This document shows, one piece after another, positions 24,774-33,930 of a stretch of DNA of 45,698 nucleotides. The stretch covers positions 1 to 45,698 of the forward strand of contig JAACDM010000473.1 of the NCBI GenBank assembly GCA_009936795.1, written 5' to 3'. Below the pieces are notes generated by a model. It ran no database searches. It was not told the origin of the DNA and saw nothing but the letters and a program-made list of their open reading frames with translations. Position numbers and translations under genes: made by a program. The stretch is from Verrucomicrobiaceae bacterium. Its GTDB lineage: Bacteria; Verrucomicrobiota; Verrucomicrobiia; Verrucomicrobiales; DEV007. The first letter of the stretch is position 1. The number at the start of each line of letters is the position of its first letter.

Positions 24774-26579
24774 TTACTTGTCGATGATCAGTTCATCCCT
24801 CAGGTCGCCTTTGAAATCATACGCACGATAAATCAGGCGGTCCCCGTTGATCTGAAGATCGAGGGCTTGGAAGGTGGGTGTGTTTGTCATACCAAACTCC
24901 GTGTAGTCGCGCTTGTCTTGACCGTAAAACTTTGTGCCCGAGACTGAAACGATGTAGACGGTTCCCTCCTTGGGAGAGCCAACTCGCTTGGCACCTTTCA
25001 TGGGGAACGTTCGGAGATAGGCGTGATCGTGGCCCTGGAGGGCTAGGTCCACATGGTATTTGTCGAAGATATCGCCCCAGAGTTTGCGAATGTCGGCATT
25101 GTCTCGGGACGGCGCCGATGAGTAAGCGGGATGATGATAGATGGCGAATTTCCACGTGGCTGTGCTCTCTGCTAGCGTGCGTTCCAGCCAAGCCGTCTGT
25201 GTCTTCGGATCAATGTTCGTGTCCAAGACGACGAAAAGCGCGTTGCTGTATTCGAAAGAATAAGCCCGTTCTTTCTCCACATCGTCTGGGCCGTTTTCTA
25301 ACAAGTTCATGATCTCAAGGTACATCGTGGGATGCCCACCTTGATTCTCATGATTGCCAATGGCAGGCACGAGCTGTTTCTGAGCGTAGATGTCGTCGCA
25401 GTTGTACCAGAATCCGTCCCAATCATCGCGGTCGTTTCCCTTATCGACCAAGTCGCCGGCCATGACATAGAAGGCGGCGTCAGGACGCTGCCGGTGCGCC
25501 AGTTGGAGTAGCGATCCCCATCGATAGAGGTTGTTCTGGGCATCGCCCATGTAGACAAAGGAGAACGGCTTCACTTTATCAGGAGCCGTAGTAAACTCTT
25601 GCAACTCTATCCAGCCCTCCTCAGTGCCATCGCCGACGGAATAGACGTAGGTCGTGTCTGGCTCCAGGCCGTTCAATTCGACCTTGTGAAGATTGATCAC
25701 CGGATCATTGATGATGTTTGGCGTCTCCATCACCCGCGTCTCGGCTTCGACACGGTCCAGAGGCGTTGGTTTGAATCGATTGGTGAGTGCCTTCTTTTGA
25801 TACATCAGTGCACCCTGTTTTACATCCGGGCTCGTGCGCCACTGAAATGTCTGAGTCGTCTGAGGATCTCCACTCCACGTTAAATGGAGCTGATCCGGCT
25901 GTGAGGTGCTGACATGCTGTGTCCAGCGAAAGTACTCCACGAGCCTAGCATCATTCGCACTATGTGCTTCTGTCCGAATCATGAGATCCTCCCTTAAGTC
26001 TGCAGGAACCTCTGGCAGTTTGTCATCAGCATCCACGTAGGGCTTCTCATCTTTCTTGAAGGTGCCTAAGCGAAGCGTGGCGGGATACAGACTGGTCACT
26101 TGAACCCGATCACTAGCATTCACTGGGCTCACCGCGATGAGATAGTGCTTACCTTTCCCGAAAGAGTTCACGCCCAAGCCAACCCGTCCGGCTTCGAAGG
26201 TTTTCTCCCAAACATCAAACTCAGTCTTACCGAGCTTCAAGAGCATCCCAGTAAGATCAAAATCACGATCGCGAATCCAAAAAGGCTCCGACTTGATCGA
26301 GCGATCACGAAAGATCGAGATCTTCACAGGCACGTTCACCTTGAAGGTAATGTGTTCATTCCCCAACACGTCTTTCTCACGATCTGTGAGGATCTTGTAA
26401 ACTTGATAGGGCGTTAGGATCTTGAGCTCGGTTTCCTTATACTTTTCGCGAAGCCGAAGAGCAATGCCGGCAACGGTATCGTGGACGGATGGATGATTGC
26501 CGACATGGGCAAGAGCCGAGCTACTCATCAAAGCTGCGACTAGCCCCCCGATGACAAACCTAAGTAGTGGAGATTTCAT
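24774..26579 (-). CDS. Secreted metallophosphoesterase with fibronectin-like domain
   Basis: 601 residues with a signal peptide (1-24). Residues about 30-200 are not recognised. About 220-335 form a fibronectin-type/purple-acid-phosphatase N-terminal domain (LHLTWSGDPQTTQTFQWRTS, LEPDTTYVYSVGDG). The catalytic calcineurin-like domain follows: GDAQN at 345-349, GDLVDKG at 375-381, GNHE at 408-411, then YHHPAYSS and GHDHAYLR, all metal ligands present. The GDxxY motif that gives purple acid phosphatases their coloured Fe-Tyr bond is GDLVD here, so Tyr is missing and I do not call it a purple enzyme. It should hydrolyse phosphate esters in the periplasm or outside. The tcdA gene follows after 12 bases. 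Confidence 0.9.
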   Translation of the reverse strand: MKSPLLRFVIGGLVAALMSSSALAHVGNHPSVHDTVAGIALRLREKYKETELKILTPYQVYKILTDREKDVLGNEHITFKVNVPVKISIFRDRSIKSEPFWIRDRDFDLTGMLLKLGKTEFDVWEKTFEAGRVGLGVNSFGKGKHYLIAVSPVNASDRVQVTSLYPATLRLGTFKKDEKPYVDADDKLPEVPADLREDLMIRTEAHSANDARLVEYFRWTQHVSTSQPDQLHLTWSGDPQTTQTFQWRTSPDVKQGALMYQKKALTNRFKPTPLDRVEAETRVMETPNIINDPVINLHKVELNGLEPDTTYVYSVGDGTEEGWIELQEFTTAPDKVKPFSFVYMGDAQNNLYRWGSLLQLAHRQRPDAAFYVMAGDLVDKGNDRDDWDGFWYNCDDIYAQKQLVPAIGNHENQGGHPTMYLEIMNLLENGPDDVEKERAYSFEYSNALFVVLDTNIDPKTQTAWLERTLAESTATWKFAIYHHPAYSSAPSRDNADIRKLWGDIFDKYHVDLALQGHDHAYLRTFPMKGAKRVGSPKEGTVYIVSVSGTKFYGQDKRDYTEFGMTNTPTFQALDLQINGDRLIYRAYDFKGDLRDELIIDK

Positions 26580-26618
26580 GAAACAGGCGCTTGGAAACTA
26601 GTATTTCCAGATAGAGGA

Positions 26619-26638
26619 CCGTTTCCAATCTGGAACGG
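26619..26638. terminator. Hairpin between moxR and metallophosphoesterase genes
   Basis: ccgtttcc, loop aatct, ggaacgg form a 7-pair stem with one bulged T, 56 bases downstream of the minus-strand moxR stop. No T tract follows, so termination is only suggested. Confidence 0.35.
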
Positions 26639-26693
26639 GAAATCAATTGATAATTCTTAAATATCCGGTGCTTCGAAAGATATAGTGGCCATA

Positions 26694-27638
26694 TTAAACC
26701 GGCACGTCCACAGCAGTAAGCACTTCATCGACAATTTGGCGAGCGGTAAGGCCTGAGAACTTTGCCTGAGGATCTAGAACCAGGCGATGCGCAATGACAT
26801 CGGGAGCCAGCTCTTGGATGTCATCTGGTGTGATGAACTCTCGGCCGTCAAAAAGGGCCACCGCACGCGCTGCCTTCATCAGGCTCAATGCGGCGCGTGG
26901 GCTCGCAGCGAGTTGCACCTCTGGAATATCTCTCGTCGCCGCAACAAGATCGACAATGTAGCCCATGAGTTCCTCACTCACGCGAATGTCTTCGGCCGCC
27001 TTGATAAGTTTCTCGATATCCTCGAGAGATGCGCAAGGCTTCATACCATCCACGGGATGGTTGCCTTGTTGCGCGTTGAGGATCGCAATATCATCCATTC
27101 GATCGACATATCCCAAAGCCAACTGCATGCCGAAGCGATCCATCTGTGCCTCTGGTAGAGGATAAGTCCCGCGCAACTCGACTGGATTTTGAGTGGCGAT
27201 AACGAAGAAAGGTCTCGTTAAAGAATGATGCTTTCCTTCGATCGTGACCTGTCGCTCGCCCATGGCTTCTAACAAGGCAGACTGTGTCCTTGGCGAGGCT
27301 CTATTGATCTCGTCAGCTAACAAGACATGCGTGAATACCGGCCCCGCGTGAAACTTAAATTCCTGATTACGCGGATCGAAGATCGACACACCGAGAATGT
27401 CGGAAGGCAAGAGATCTGGTGTGAATTGAACGCGCTTGAAATCCATGCCCGTGATGGACACCGCAATCGCCTTAGCCAGCGTAGTCTTGCCGGTACCAGG
27501 ATAATCTTCAAGCAAGACATGGCTGCCACTAAGGAGCGCTGCCAATAGCTTCCTAACAATCACCTCTTGCCCATGGATAATTTCCGACACATTTTTGCGA
27601 ATGTTCTGATAGACCTGCTGGGGGGTAGGTTCGGGCAT
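26694..27638 (-). CDS. MoxR-family AAA+ ATPase
   Basis: 314 residues, full length for the family. Walker A is YPGTGKTT (46-53), Walker B LLADEINRA (106-114), followed by the family block ASPRTQSALLEAMGERQVT and the sensor-1 region FFVIATQNPVE; ASPRAALSLMKAARA lies in the C-terminal lid. MoxR proteins are ATP-driven chaperones for metal-cofactor insertion or protein complex assembly, usually encoded beside DUF58 and von Willebrand A-domain partners. None is present here; instead it follows the E3 gene of pyruvate dehydrogenase by 21 bases, so it is probably the last gene of that transcript. Its target is unknown. Confidence 0.93.
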   Translation of the reverse strand: MPEPTPQQVYQNIRKNVSEIIHGQEVIVRKLLAALLSGSHVLLEDYPGTGKTTLAKAIAVSITGMDFKRVQFTPDLLPSDILGVSIFDPRNQEFKFHAGPVFTHVLLADEINRASPRTQSALLEAMGERQVTIEGKHHSLTRPFFVIATQNPVELRGTYPLPEAQMDRFGMQLALGYVDRMDDIAILNAQQGNHPVDGMKPCASLEDIEKLIKAAEDIRVSEELMGYIVDLVAATRDIPEVQLAASPRAALSLMKAARAVALFDGREFITPDDIQELAPDVIAHRLVLDPQAKFSGLTARQIVDEVLTAVDVPV

Positions 27639-27659
27639 CCGAAGAAGACTGCTGCTCGG

Positions 27660-29039
27660 CTAGTTAGGAATATGAATGGCGTGGCCGTAAGCTTGGCCGG
27701 TCGCTTCATGCACTGCTTCCGCTAGCGTCGGGTGGGCGTGAATGGTCGCCTCAAGATCGTCTTTAGTCGCTTCTAACGTGATTGCCAAACCAAGTTCAGC
27801 AATCATTTCCGTGGCATCGGGGCCAATGATGTGGGCACCGATGACTTCCCCGTGCTTCTCACCGAAAAGCAATTTCACGAAACCTTCGCTATCTCCGACG
27901 GCCTGCGCTTTGCCGCTAGCCTGGAATGGGAACTTGCCGACCTTGTAGGCAATCCCATTCTCCTTGGCCGCCTCTTCTGTGAGACCGACACTAGCCACCT
28001 GAGGATGGCAATAGGTGCAGCCTGGAAACACGTCGACTTTCTTCGGAGTGCCACCGGCATAGAGCCCCTCGACACACTGGATGGCTTCCCAACTTGCCAC
28101 GTGAGCTAACCAGGGTGGTCCAATGATATCGCCGGCCGCATAGATCCCCTTAGCGCTCGTTTGATAGGTGTCATCCGTCACGAGATAACCGCGATCCGCC
28201 TTCAACTCCATGCCACCAGGCAAGACAGGCGCCACTCCGATGGCAATCAGGGCAGTATCCGCCTTGAGCATCTGTTTCTCTTTGCCTTCCACGATGATCT
28301 CAACGCCACTCCCACTATCTTTGGTTCCGGTGACCTTCGTGTTGGTCAGAATGTTGATGCCTTGTTTCTTGAAGCTCTTCTCCAGAGTCTTGCTGACTTC
28401 ATCATCCTCCACTGGAAGTATGTGAGGCATCATTTCCACAACCGTGACCTTCGAGCCAAAGGCATTGAAGAAATAGGCAAACTCGATGCCAATCGCGCCG
28501 GCTCCGATGATCACAATCTCCTTCGGTTGCTCAGCCAAAACCATGGCCTCCTTGCTCCCGATGACCGTCTTTCCGTTGAAAGGAAAGTCAGGGAACGGGC
28601 GAGACACACAACCGGTGGCGACCAGAATATCTGTCGTTTCATGCACGGTCTTCGCACCGGCAGAATCTGTCACAGCCACTTTGCCAGGACTTTCCAGCGT
28701 GGCTTCACCACGGATGTAATCGACGCCATTCTTCTTGAAAAGAAACTCGATGCCCCCTGCCAAGCGATCTGCAACACTGCGGCTTCGACCAATGACTTTG
28801 TCCCAATCGTAACTTAGACCTTCCACCTTGAGGCCATACTGATCGGCCTGGTGCTTGAGCAAATGATAGATTTCCGCGTTCTTGAGGAGCGACTTAGTAG
28901 GAATGCAGCCCCAATTCAAACAAGTTCCACCAGCGCGATCCATTTCCACGCAAGCGACTTTCTTGCCGAGCTGAGCAGCACGGATTGCGCCGACGTATCC
29001 CGCAGGACCGCCGCCGATGACGATGAGATCGTAAGCCAT
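27660..29039 (-). CDS. lpdA: Dihydrolipoyl dehydrogenase (E3)
   Basis: 459 residues. It reoxidises dihydrolipoamide on E2 and passes electrons through FAD to NAD. VIGGGPAGYVGAIRAAQLG is the FAD-binding site, and the redox-active disulfide lies in GGTCLNWGCIPTKSLL (Cys40, Cys45). VIIGAGAIGIEFAYFF is the NAD site, YAAGDIIGPPWLAHVA the second FAD segment, and HAHPTLAEAVHEA near the C-terminus carries the catalytic His-Glu pair. It is the third component of the adjacent pyruvate dehydrogenase gene set, 33 bases after E2, and probably also serves 2-oxoglutarate dehydrogenase if that complex exists elsewhere. Confidence 0.96.
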   Translation of the reverse strand: MAYDLIVIGGGPAGYVGAIRAAQLGKKVACVEMDRAGGTCLNWGCIPTKSLLKNAEIYHLLKHQADQYGLKVEGLSYDWDKVIGRSRSVADRLAGGIEFLFKKNGVDYIRGEATLESPGKVAVTDSAGAKTVHETTDILVATGCVSRPFPDFPFNGKTVIGSKEAMVLAEQPKEIVIIGAGAIGIEFAYFFNAFGSKVTVVEMMPHILPVEDDEVSKTLEKSFKKQGINILTNTKVTGTKDSGSGVEIIVEGKEKQMLKADTALIAIGVAPVLPGGMELKADRGYLVTDDTYQTSAKGIYAAGDIIGPPWLAHVASWEAIQCVEGLYAGGTPKKVDVFPGCTYCHPQVASVGLTEEAAKENGIAYKVGKFPFQASGKAQAVGDSEGFVKLLFGEKHGEVIGAHIIGPDATEMIAELGLAITLEATKDDLEATIHAHPTLAEAVHEATGQAYGHAIHIPN

Positions 29040-29072
29040 GGCTGGTATAAAGAGGTAATTTCAGGAAAAGGG

Positions 29073-30335
29073 TTAGAGCAACATCAACGCCGGATTCTCG
29101 ATAAGGCGCCGGAACTCCGCGAGGTATTGCGCGCCAACAGCGCCATCAATCACTCGGTGATCACAGCTCATGCCAATGGCCATGCGCTGGCCGATCACAA
29201 TCTGGTCGTTGGCATCGACGACGGGGGTCTTTCGAATTGAGCTAATGGCTATGATAAAAGCCTGGGGCGGATTGATGATGGCATCGAAACTATCAATGCC
29301 ATAGGCGCCAAGATTTGAGACCGTGAGCGTCCCCCCCGCAAACTCATCAGGCGCGAGTTTCTTGGCCCGAGCTCGAGCGGCGAGATCTTTGACCGACCTA
29401 CTGATTTCTAACAGCGACTTGTCCTGCGCATCTCGTATGACTGGTGTGACTAGGCCTTCATCCACTGCCACGGCAACACTGACGTTAACCGAGGCAAAGC
29501 GAATGATGGCATCGACATCAAAAGAAGCATTCACATCAGGCACGGCGACAGCACTTTGAACGACGGCTTTCAAAATGAAGTCATTGATCGTGTACTTGTT
29601 CGCGTTGTCACTCTTCTCGGAAGCTTGATTGATCTGCTGCCTGAAGGCGAGAAGCGGTGCCGCGTTCACGTCGATATTCAGATAGAAATGCGGAATCTGT
29701 GTCTTGCTCGCCAACAATCGTTCCGCAATGATCGTGCGCATTCCAGTAAGCGGGATTCGTTCATCGTTGGCTCCAATTGTGGGGCGGATGGCAGCCACGG
29801 CACTCGGAGGTGCGGCGACCAAACTAGCACCAGCCACTGGGGCATTCTCCACATCGCGCTTTACGATACGGCCACCAGGACCCGTGCCCTGAATCTGCGT
29901 CAGGTTCACGCCGCGTTCGGCAGCGATCTTGCGGGCAAGCGGCGAAGCCTTGACCCGGGCTCCACCAGAGACTGGCTCAGGCAAGGAGCCTACAGCAGAA
30001 GTGGCTGCGGCGCTTTCCGTCGACTCCTCTTCCTCCATGGCAGTTACGGGTATGCTTCCGCTAGAAATCTCCTTGTCGAGCGCTGGTGGCTCCTCGCCAT
30101 CTTCTAACAAGAGAGCTAATTTACCACCAAGCGGAGCTTTCTCTCCCGCTTGAACATAGATCTCATGAAGAATGCCATCGTCGAAGGCTTCCATACTCAT
30201 GGTTGCCTTATCAGTCTCGATCTCTGCAATCTCCATTCCAACTTCAATCTCGTCACCGGGATTCTTCAACCACCGGACCAAAGTGCCCTCGGTCATGGTG
30301 TCGCTCAGTTTGGGCATTTCAATAATCGTGGCCAT
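29073..30335 (-). CDS. pdhC: Pyruvate dehydrogenase E2, dihydrolipoamide acetyltransferase
   Basis: 420 residues. One N-terminal lipoyl domain (1-78) carries the lipoylated Lys43 in ETDKATMSME. A Glu/Ser/Ala-rich linker leads to the peripheral-subunit-binding domain (about 127-163; VKASPLARKIAAERG, GTGPGGRIVKRDV), then the catalytic acyltransferase domain (about 195-420) with the hallmark SCDHRVIDGAVGAQ. It transfers acetyl groups to CoA and forms the core of the complex. A succinyltransferase is less likely because the genes for E1 alpha and E1 beta of pyruvate dehydrogenase stand directly upstream, 30 bases away. Confidence 0.94.
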   Translation of the reverse strand: MATIIEMPKLSDTMTEGTLVRWLKNPGDEIEVGMEIAEIETDKATMSMEAFDDGILHEIYVQAGEKAPLGGKLALLLEDGEEPPALDKEISSGSIPVTAMEEEESTESAAATSAVGSLPEPVSGGARVKASPLARKIAAERGVNLTQIQGTGPGGRIVKRDVENAPVAGASLVAAPPSAVAAIRPTIGANDERIPLTGMRTIIAERLLASKTQIPHFYLNIDVNAAPLLAFRQQINQASEKSDNANKYTINDFILKAVVQSAVAVPDVNASFDVDAIIRFASVNVSVAVAVDEGLVTPVIRDAQDKSLLEISRSVKDLAARARAKKLAPDEFAGGTLTVSNLGAYGIDSFDAIINPPQAFIIAISSIRKTPVVDANDQIVIGQRMAIGMSCDHRVIDGAVGAQYLAEFRRLIENPALMLL

Positions 30336-30365
30336 GGCGTCTTGCGTCTTCTACTTTGGTAAGAG

Positions 30366-31343
30366 TTACTTGCAAACGGCGAGCGCTTTCTCAATGACCA
30401 CTTCGGGATGAGGAAGTTGAAGCTCTTCCATCGGCGGGCTGTATATGGCCGGGGCATCGATCGCATTGAGTCTGAGAATGGGCGCGTCCAAGTAATCAAA
30501 TGCTTTCTCTTGGATCATCGTCGCGATCTGAGTATTGACCGCGCAGAAGGGCTTGTTCTCATCAACTAACAAGACGCGATTAGTTTTTCGAACCGAGGTT
30601 AGAATCGTCTCCTCGTCAAGAGGCCGAATAGAACGCAAGTCGACGACTTCCGCAGAGATGCCGTGCTCAGCAGCGAGAACTTCGGCCGACTTCAACGCCG
30701 TGATCACAGCACGACCATGAGCAACAATCGTCAAGTCGGTGCCCTCACGCTTAACATCAGCCACTCCTAACGGAACCGTGTATTCTTCTTCCGGCACCTC
30801 ACCGGACTCTCCATAGAGCTTTGTGTTCTCCATGACGTAAACAGGATCGTCATCGCGTATAGCAGATTTCATCATGCCCTTGGCATCGTAAGCGGTCGCC
30901 GGGCAGATCACTTTCAAACCTGGCGTGTTGGCAATGAAATTCTCAGGCGTGTGCGAGTGGGTGGCTCCCACATTAGTGCCACCATTGGCTGGACCACGGA
31001 CCACGATCGGGCACTTGATTTTTCCGCCGGACATGTATCTCACACAGCCCGCATTGTTGATCATCTGATCAAAGGCCACATAAGCGAAGCTCCAGAACAT
31101 CAGTTCCATGACGGGGCGAACGCCTAACATGGAAGCACCGATTCCCATGCCGATGAATCCCGCTTCACTAATTGGCGTATCCACCACTCGCTTGTCGCCA
31201 AAGCGTTTCCAAAGTCCTTCAGTGACTTTGTAAGCACCGTTGTACTCAGCAACTTCCTCGCCCATGACAACGACGTTCTCGTCCCTTTCTAATTCTTCTG
31301 CCAGCGCCTCATTGAGGGCCTGGCGATAAGTGATCGTACGCAT
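30366..31343 (-). CDS. pdhB: Pyruvate dehydrogenase E1 component, beta subunit
   Basis: 325 residues. With E1 alpha it decarboxylates pyruvate using thiamine diphosphate and acetylates the E2 lipoyl group. Family blocks are clear: MRTITYRQALNEAL start, VMGEEVAEYNGAYKVTEGL, RVVDTPISEAGFIGMGIGA, GGTNVGATHSHTPENF, and DLRSIRPLDEETI in the C-terminal domain. It lies 22 bases after the alpha-subunit gene and 30 bases before E2. Confidence 0.95.
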   Translation of the reverse strand: MRTITYRQALNEALAEELERDENVVVMGEEVAEYNGAYKVTEGLWKRFGDKRVVDTPISEAGFIGMGIGASMLGVRPVMELMFWSFAYVAFDQMINNAGCVRYMSGGKIKCPIVVRGPANGGTNVGATHSHTPENFIANTPGLKVICPATAYDAKGMMKSAIRDDDPVYVMENTKLYGESGEVPEEEYTVPLGVADVKREGTDLTIVAHGRAVITALKSAEVLAAEHGISAEVVDLRSIRPLDEETILTSVRKTNRVLLVDENKPFCAVNTQIATMIQEKAFDYLDAPILRLNAIDAPAIYSPPMEELQLPHPEVVIEKALAVCK

Positions 31344-31365
31344 GATAGACTCTTAGAAGCTCTTG

Positions 31366-32430
31366 TTAGTCATTAAAGAAATGCTTGCCAGTCTGGCCAG
31401 CTTCCGTGCCCTGATCGACTTCGTAATAAACGTCTTCAAGGATGGCCTTGGGCTCGGGAAAAGGACTTTCCTCAGCAAACTTCACGGCGTCCTTCGCTTC
31501 CGCTTTCGCTTCCTTGTCCATTTCAGAAGCCTGATCTTCTGTCAGAACGCCCTCCTCTAAAAGGCGCTTACGCCAAAGAACGATAGGATCGTGATGCTCT
31601 TGATACTGTTTAATCTCCTCCGGAGACCGATACTTCTTGGAGTTCGCGTCGGCCACGGAGTGCCCGTAGTAACGGTATGTAGAAATTTCTAACACTGTCG
31701 GACGCGATTCTTCATGCGCCCGCTCCATTGCCACCTGGGTCTTCGCACGCACTTCATAAACGTCTTCTCCATTAACCGTATCCCAAGCTATGTTGTAGCC
31801 ATCGGCGCGCTCGGCCAAGCAAGACTTGAAAGCGGAGGAACGTTTCTGGCTGGTTCCCATCGAGTATCCATTGTTTTCGATGACATAAATGACAGGGAGA
31901 TCAAAGAGAGCAGCCAAGTTCAGAGACTCGTGATAGGCACCCTGATTGATCGCTCCATCCCCAAGATAGCAGAGGCAGGCACCTTTCAGCCCCTGATACT
32001 TTAATCCATAAGCCAAGCCCGCTCCCAACGGTGTTTGACCCGCGACAATGCCATGGCCACCCCAGTAATTCTTATCAGGTGCGAAGAAGTGCATCGAACC
32101 GCCCTTCCCTTTAGAGCAACCCGTGGCCTTGCCATATAGTTCGGCCATGCACTCATTCATGGACATGCCCACTGCCAGTGCATGCCCATGATCACGGTAA
32201 GCGGTAATGATGTGATCACTCTCTCCGGCCAGAGAAATAGTCCCAACGGCTACGGACTCCTGGCCGTTATAAAGATGCAGGAAGCCCCCCATCTTGCCCG
32301 CTGTATACTGTTTGAGCGCAGCCTGCTCGAAGCGGCGGATCCTTACGATGTCTCGAAGGATGCTGATCTTCCCTTCGGAACTCAGCTGCTGGTTGATGGG
32401 AGAGGTGGCGTGGTCGATGGCGGAGTTCAC
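31366..32430 (-). CDS. pdhA: Pyruvate dehydrogenase E1 component, alpha subunit
   Basis: 354 residues. The thiamine-diphosphate binding motif is present as GDGAINQGAYHESLNLAALF with VIYVIENNGYSMGTSQ following; GGSMHFFAPDKNYWGGHGIV is typical of acetyl-transferring E1 alpha. The C-terminal RYRSPEEIKQYQEHHDPI segment also fits. A GTG at 32430 is the best start, with no obvious ribosome site; it is 20 bases after the DUF6580-like gene. First catalytic gene of the pyruvate dehydrogenase set, oriented minus. Confidence 0.95.
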   Translation of the reverse strand: MNSAIDHATSPINQQLSSEGKISILRDIVRIRRFEQAALKQYTAGKMGGFLHLYNGQESVAVGTISLAGESDHIITAYRDHGHALAVGMSMNECMAELYGKATGCSKGKGGSMHFFAPDKNYWGGHGIVAGQTPLGAGLAYGLKYQGLKGACLCYLGDGAINQGAYHESLNLAALFDLPVIYVIENNGYSMGTSQKRSSAFKSCLAERADGYNIAWDTVNGEDVYEVRAKTQVAMERAHEESRPTVLEISTYRYYGHSVADANSKKYRSPEEIKQYQEHHDPIVLWRKRLLEEGVLTEDQASEMDKEAKAEAKDAVKFAEESPFPEPKAILEDVYYEVDQGTEAGQTGKHFFND

Positions 32431-32449
32431 GTTACTAATTAAGGGCCGA

Positions 32450-33100
32450 CTAGACGGCGTTTTCCGAGAGCTTCAAGGCCGAATCGGTCGTCCGGCGATA
32501 ACTTGGCAAACAAACGACCAATCCGACAAACAGCACGGTAAACAGAAGGTCACCAATGAATGCGTTTCTCAAAAAGAAGTAGCTTGGGGGCGCGCCAGGA
32601 ATCGGTAGGCCCACAGTCTGGCTTTGCCACCAGCCAGCCACCGTCTTGGCATAGGCAAATGGGGCGACTGAGGTTAACCATGCTACCGTGTTCATGATCG
32701 TGTAGAACGCCAGCGTCATGGCAGGGGTCAAGGCCAAGGCAGTGCGAGGAGTCTTTCGCCGCGTCCAAAAACAGGCCACGGCAAAGAGGCAGCCGTAAAC
32801 GGCGTAGCGGAGGAGGACAGTAGGCGAGACCATCAGGGCCCAGAACGAAAGATTCGGGTCCTGGCGCACAGCGAGCACGGTGACGAAGACATCGCTCAGA
32901 ACGAGGGCCGCAAAGGCGATGACCACGGCCAGGACAGATCGCCGGAAGAAGAGGCCGAAACACAGCGCCATGGCCGAAACCGGCGCGAGATTAGCGAAAT
33001 TAGCATCGACAAAGCCCAAGTATCGAAATCCAAATAACAATAGGATCAGGGCAAGAATCGCAACGAGCGGAACAATTCTGGAAATTACAGGCTTTTTCAT
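32450..33100 (-). CDS. DUF6580-like membrane protein
   Basis: 216 residues from the ATG at 33100, chosen because it opens directly onto a basic N-terminus and the first hydrophobic segment; an open extension to 33214 lacks family character. About six membrane segments are visible, and the block ANFANLAPVSAMALCFGLFF early on resembles the DUF6580 family of putative transport proteins, which look like ECF-transporter S components. Substrate unknown. It heads the minus-strand run into the pyruvate dehydrogenase genes, 20 bases upstream of E1 alpha, so a link to thiamine or lipoate uptake is an attractive but untested inference. Confidence 0.72.
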   Translation of the reverse strand: MKKPVISRIVPLVAILALILLLFGFRYLGFVDANFANLAPVSAMALCFGLFFRRSVLAVVIAFAALVLSDVFVTVLAVRQDPNLSFWALMVSPTVLLRYAVYGCLFAVACFWTRRKTPRTALALTPAMTLAFYTIMNTVAWLTSVAPFAYAKTVAGWWQSQTVGLPIPGAPPSYFFLRNAFIGDLLFTVLFVGLVVCLPSYRRTTDSALKLSENAV

Positions 33101-33356
33101 AGTGACTTTTGAACTCCTCTGATGCTCTGAACCACAAACAAGTGAAACTCGACGTGAGCAAGGCAAGATCGCATCGATTCGCCGAAATGCCGACCTCGAA
33201 ATTTCACAGTTCATGAGTGGCCAACGGCTCCAAAAAAAAGAGATTCCAAATTTTAAATTATGGCTTCCAACACAATTTATTAGAATCTCCGGACTTTCAA
33301 TTTGATGGAGAGTTCGAATAGTCTTATTTCTTTAAAACCTCTCCATCCTCTGGCCC
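33101..33356. promoter_or_regulatory. Divergent intergenic region upstream of the pyruvate dehydrogenase run
   Basis: 256 bases between the minus-strand DUF6580-like start and the plus-strand TPR start. The part from about 33230 to 33345 is strikingly AT-rich compared with its surroundings, as expected for promoter DNA serving both directions. I cannot fix -10/-35 boxes or name an operator. Confidence 0.4.
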
Positions 33357-33854
33357 ATGACTCATGCCCAATTAGAAAAACAACCAGATCCTCATGCCCT
33401 GCGTGCCGCCCAAGGTTACTTTGAGCTCGGCATGATATCCGATTGCCAGAGCACCTTAGAGCAGCTGCCTGCTGATGAGAAGCTTAGGCCAGACAGTTTA
33501 GAACTATCCATCCTCCTTGAGCTTGATACTGGTCGTCACGAGGCGGCCCTTGAGCTCTGCACCTCCGCGATCAAACTCTATCCCAAGGCACCTTTCGGCT
33601 TCATAAACAAGGCGTTTGCGCTGCACGAGTTGAAGCAGACTCCAGAATCGTTGCAGGTTTTAGAAGACGCCCATCTCGTCGTCGCAGTGGACCCCACGGC
33701 CATCTACAACCGAGGGTGCTACCTGGCTTGCCTCAATCGTCACACCGAGGCAATCTACTGGGTCAACAAAGCCATCAGGCTCAATCCAAAGCTTCGAGAT
33801 CACGCGAGCACCGATAAGGATCTTCAGGAGATACGACATCGCCTAGAACCCTAG
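33357..33854 (+). CDS. TPR-repeat protein
   Basis: 165 residues, no signal peptide, so cytoplasmic. It consists of about three and a half tetratricopeptide repeats: LRAAQGYFELGMISDCQSTL, ILLELDTGRHEAALELC, FINKAFALHELKQTPESLQV and AIYNRGCYLACLNRHTEAIY, then KAIRLNPKL. TPR proteins bind other proteins; no enzymatic domain is present and the partner is unknown. It begins with ATG without a clear ribosome site, and the CPBP protease gene follows 76 bases later on the same strand. Confidence 0.87.
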   Translation: MTHAQLEKQPDPHALRAAQGYFELGMISDCQSTLEQLPADEKLRPDSLELSILLELDTGRHEAALELCTSAIKLYPKAPFGFINKAFALHELKQTPESLQVLEDAHLVVAVDPTAIYNRGCYLACLNRHTEAIYWVNKAIRLNPKLRDHASTDKDLQEIRHRLEP

Positions 33855-33930
33855 ATTCAGAATCTAACAAGCATGAGAGACAAGGGGTCATTTGTCTTGC
33901 TCGGATGCTTGGTGAAGAGAAGGTTTACGA

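Noticed and set aside
24774-26579. Calling the metallophosphoesterase a purple acid phosphatase
   Set aside because: GDxxY reads GDLVD, so the metal-binding tyrosine is absent.
33101-33214. 38-residue N-terminal extension of the DUF6580-like protein
   Set aside because: The extension is polar and arginine-rich without family resemblance, and the first membrane segment follows directly on the ATG at 33100.
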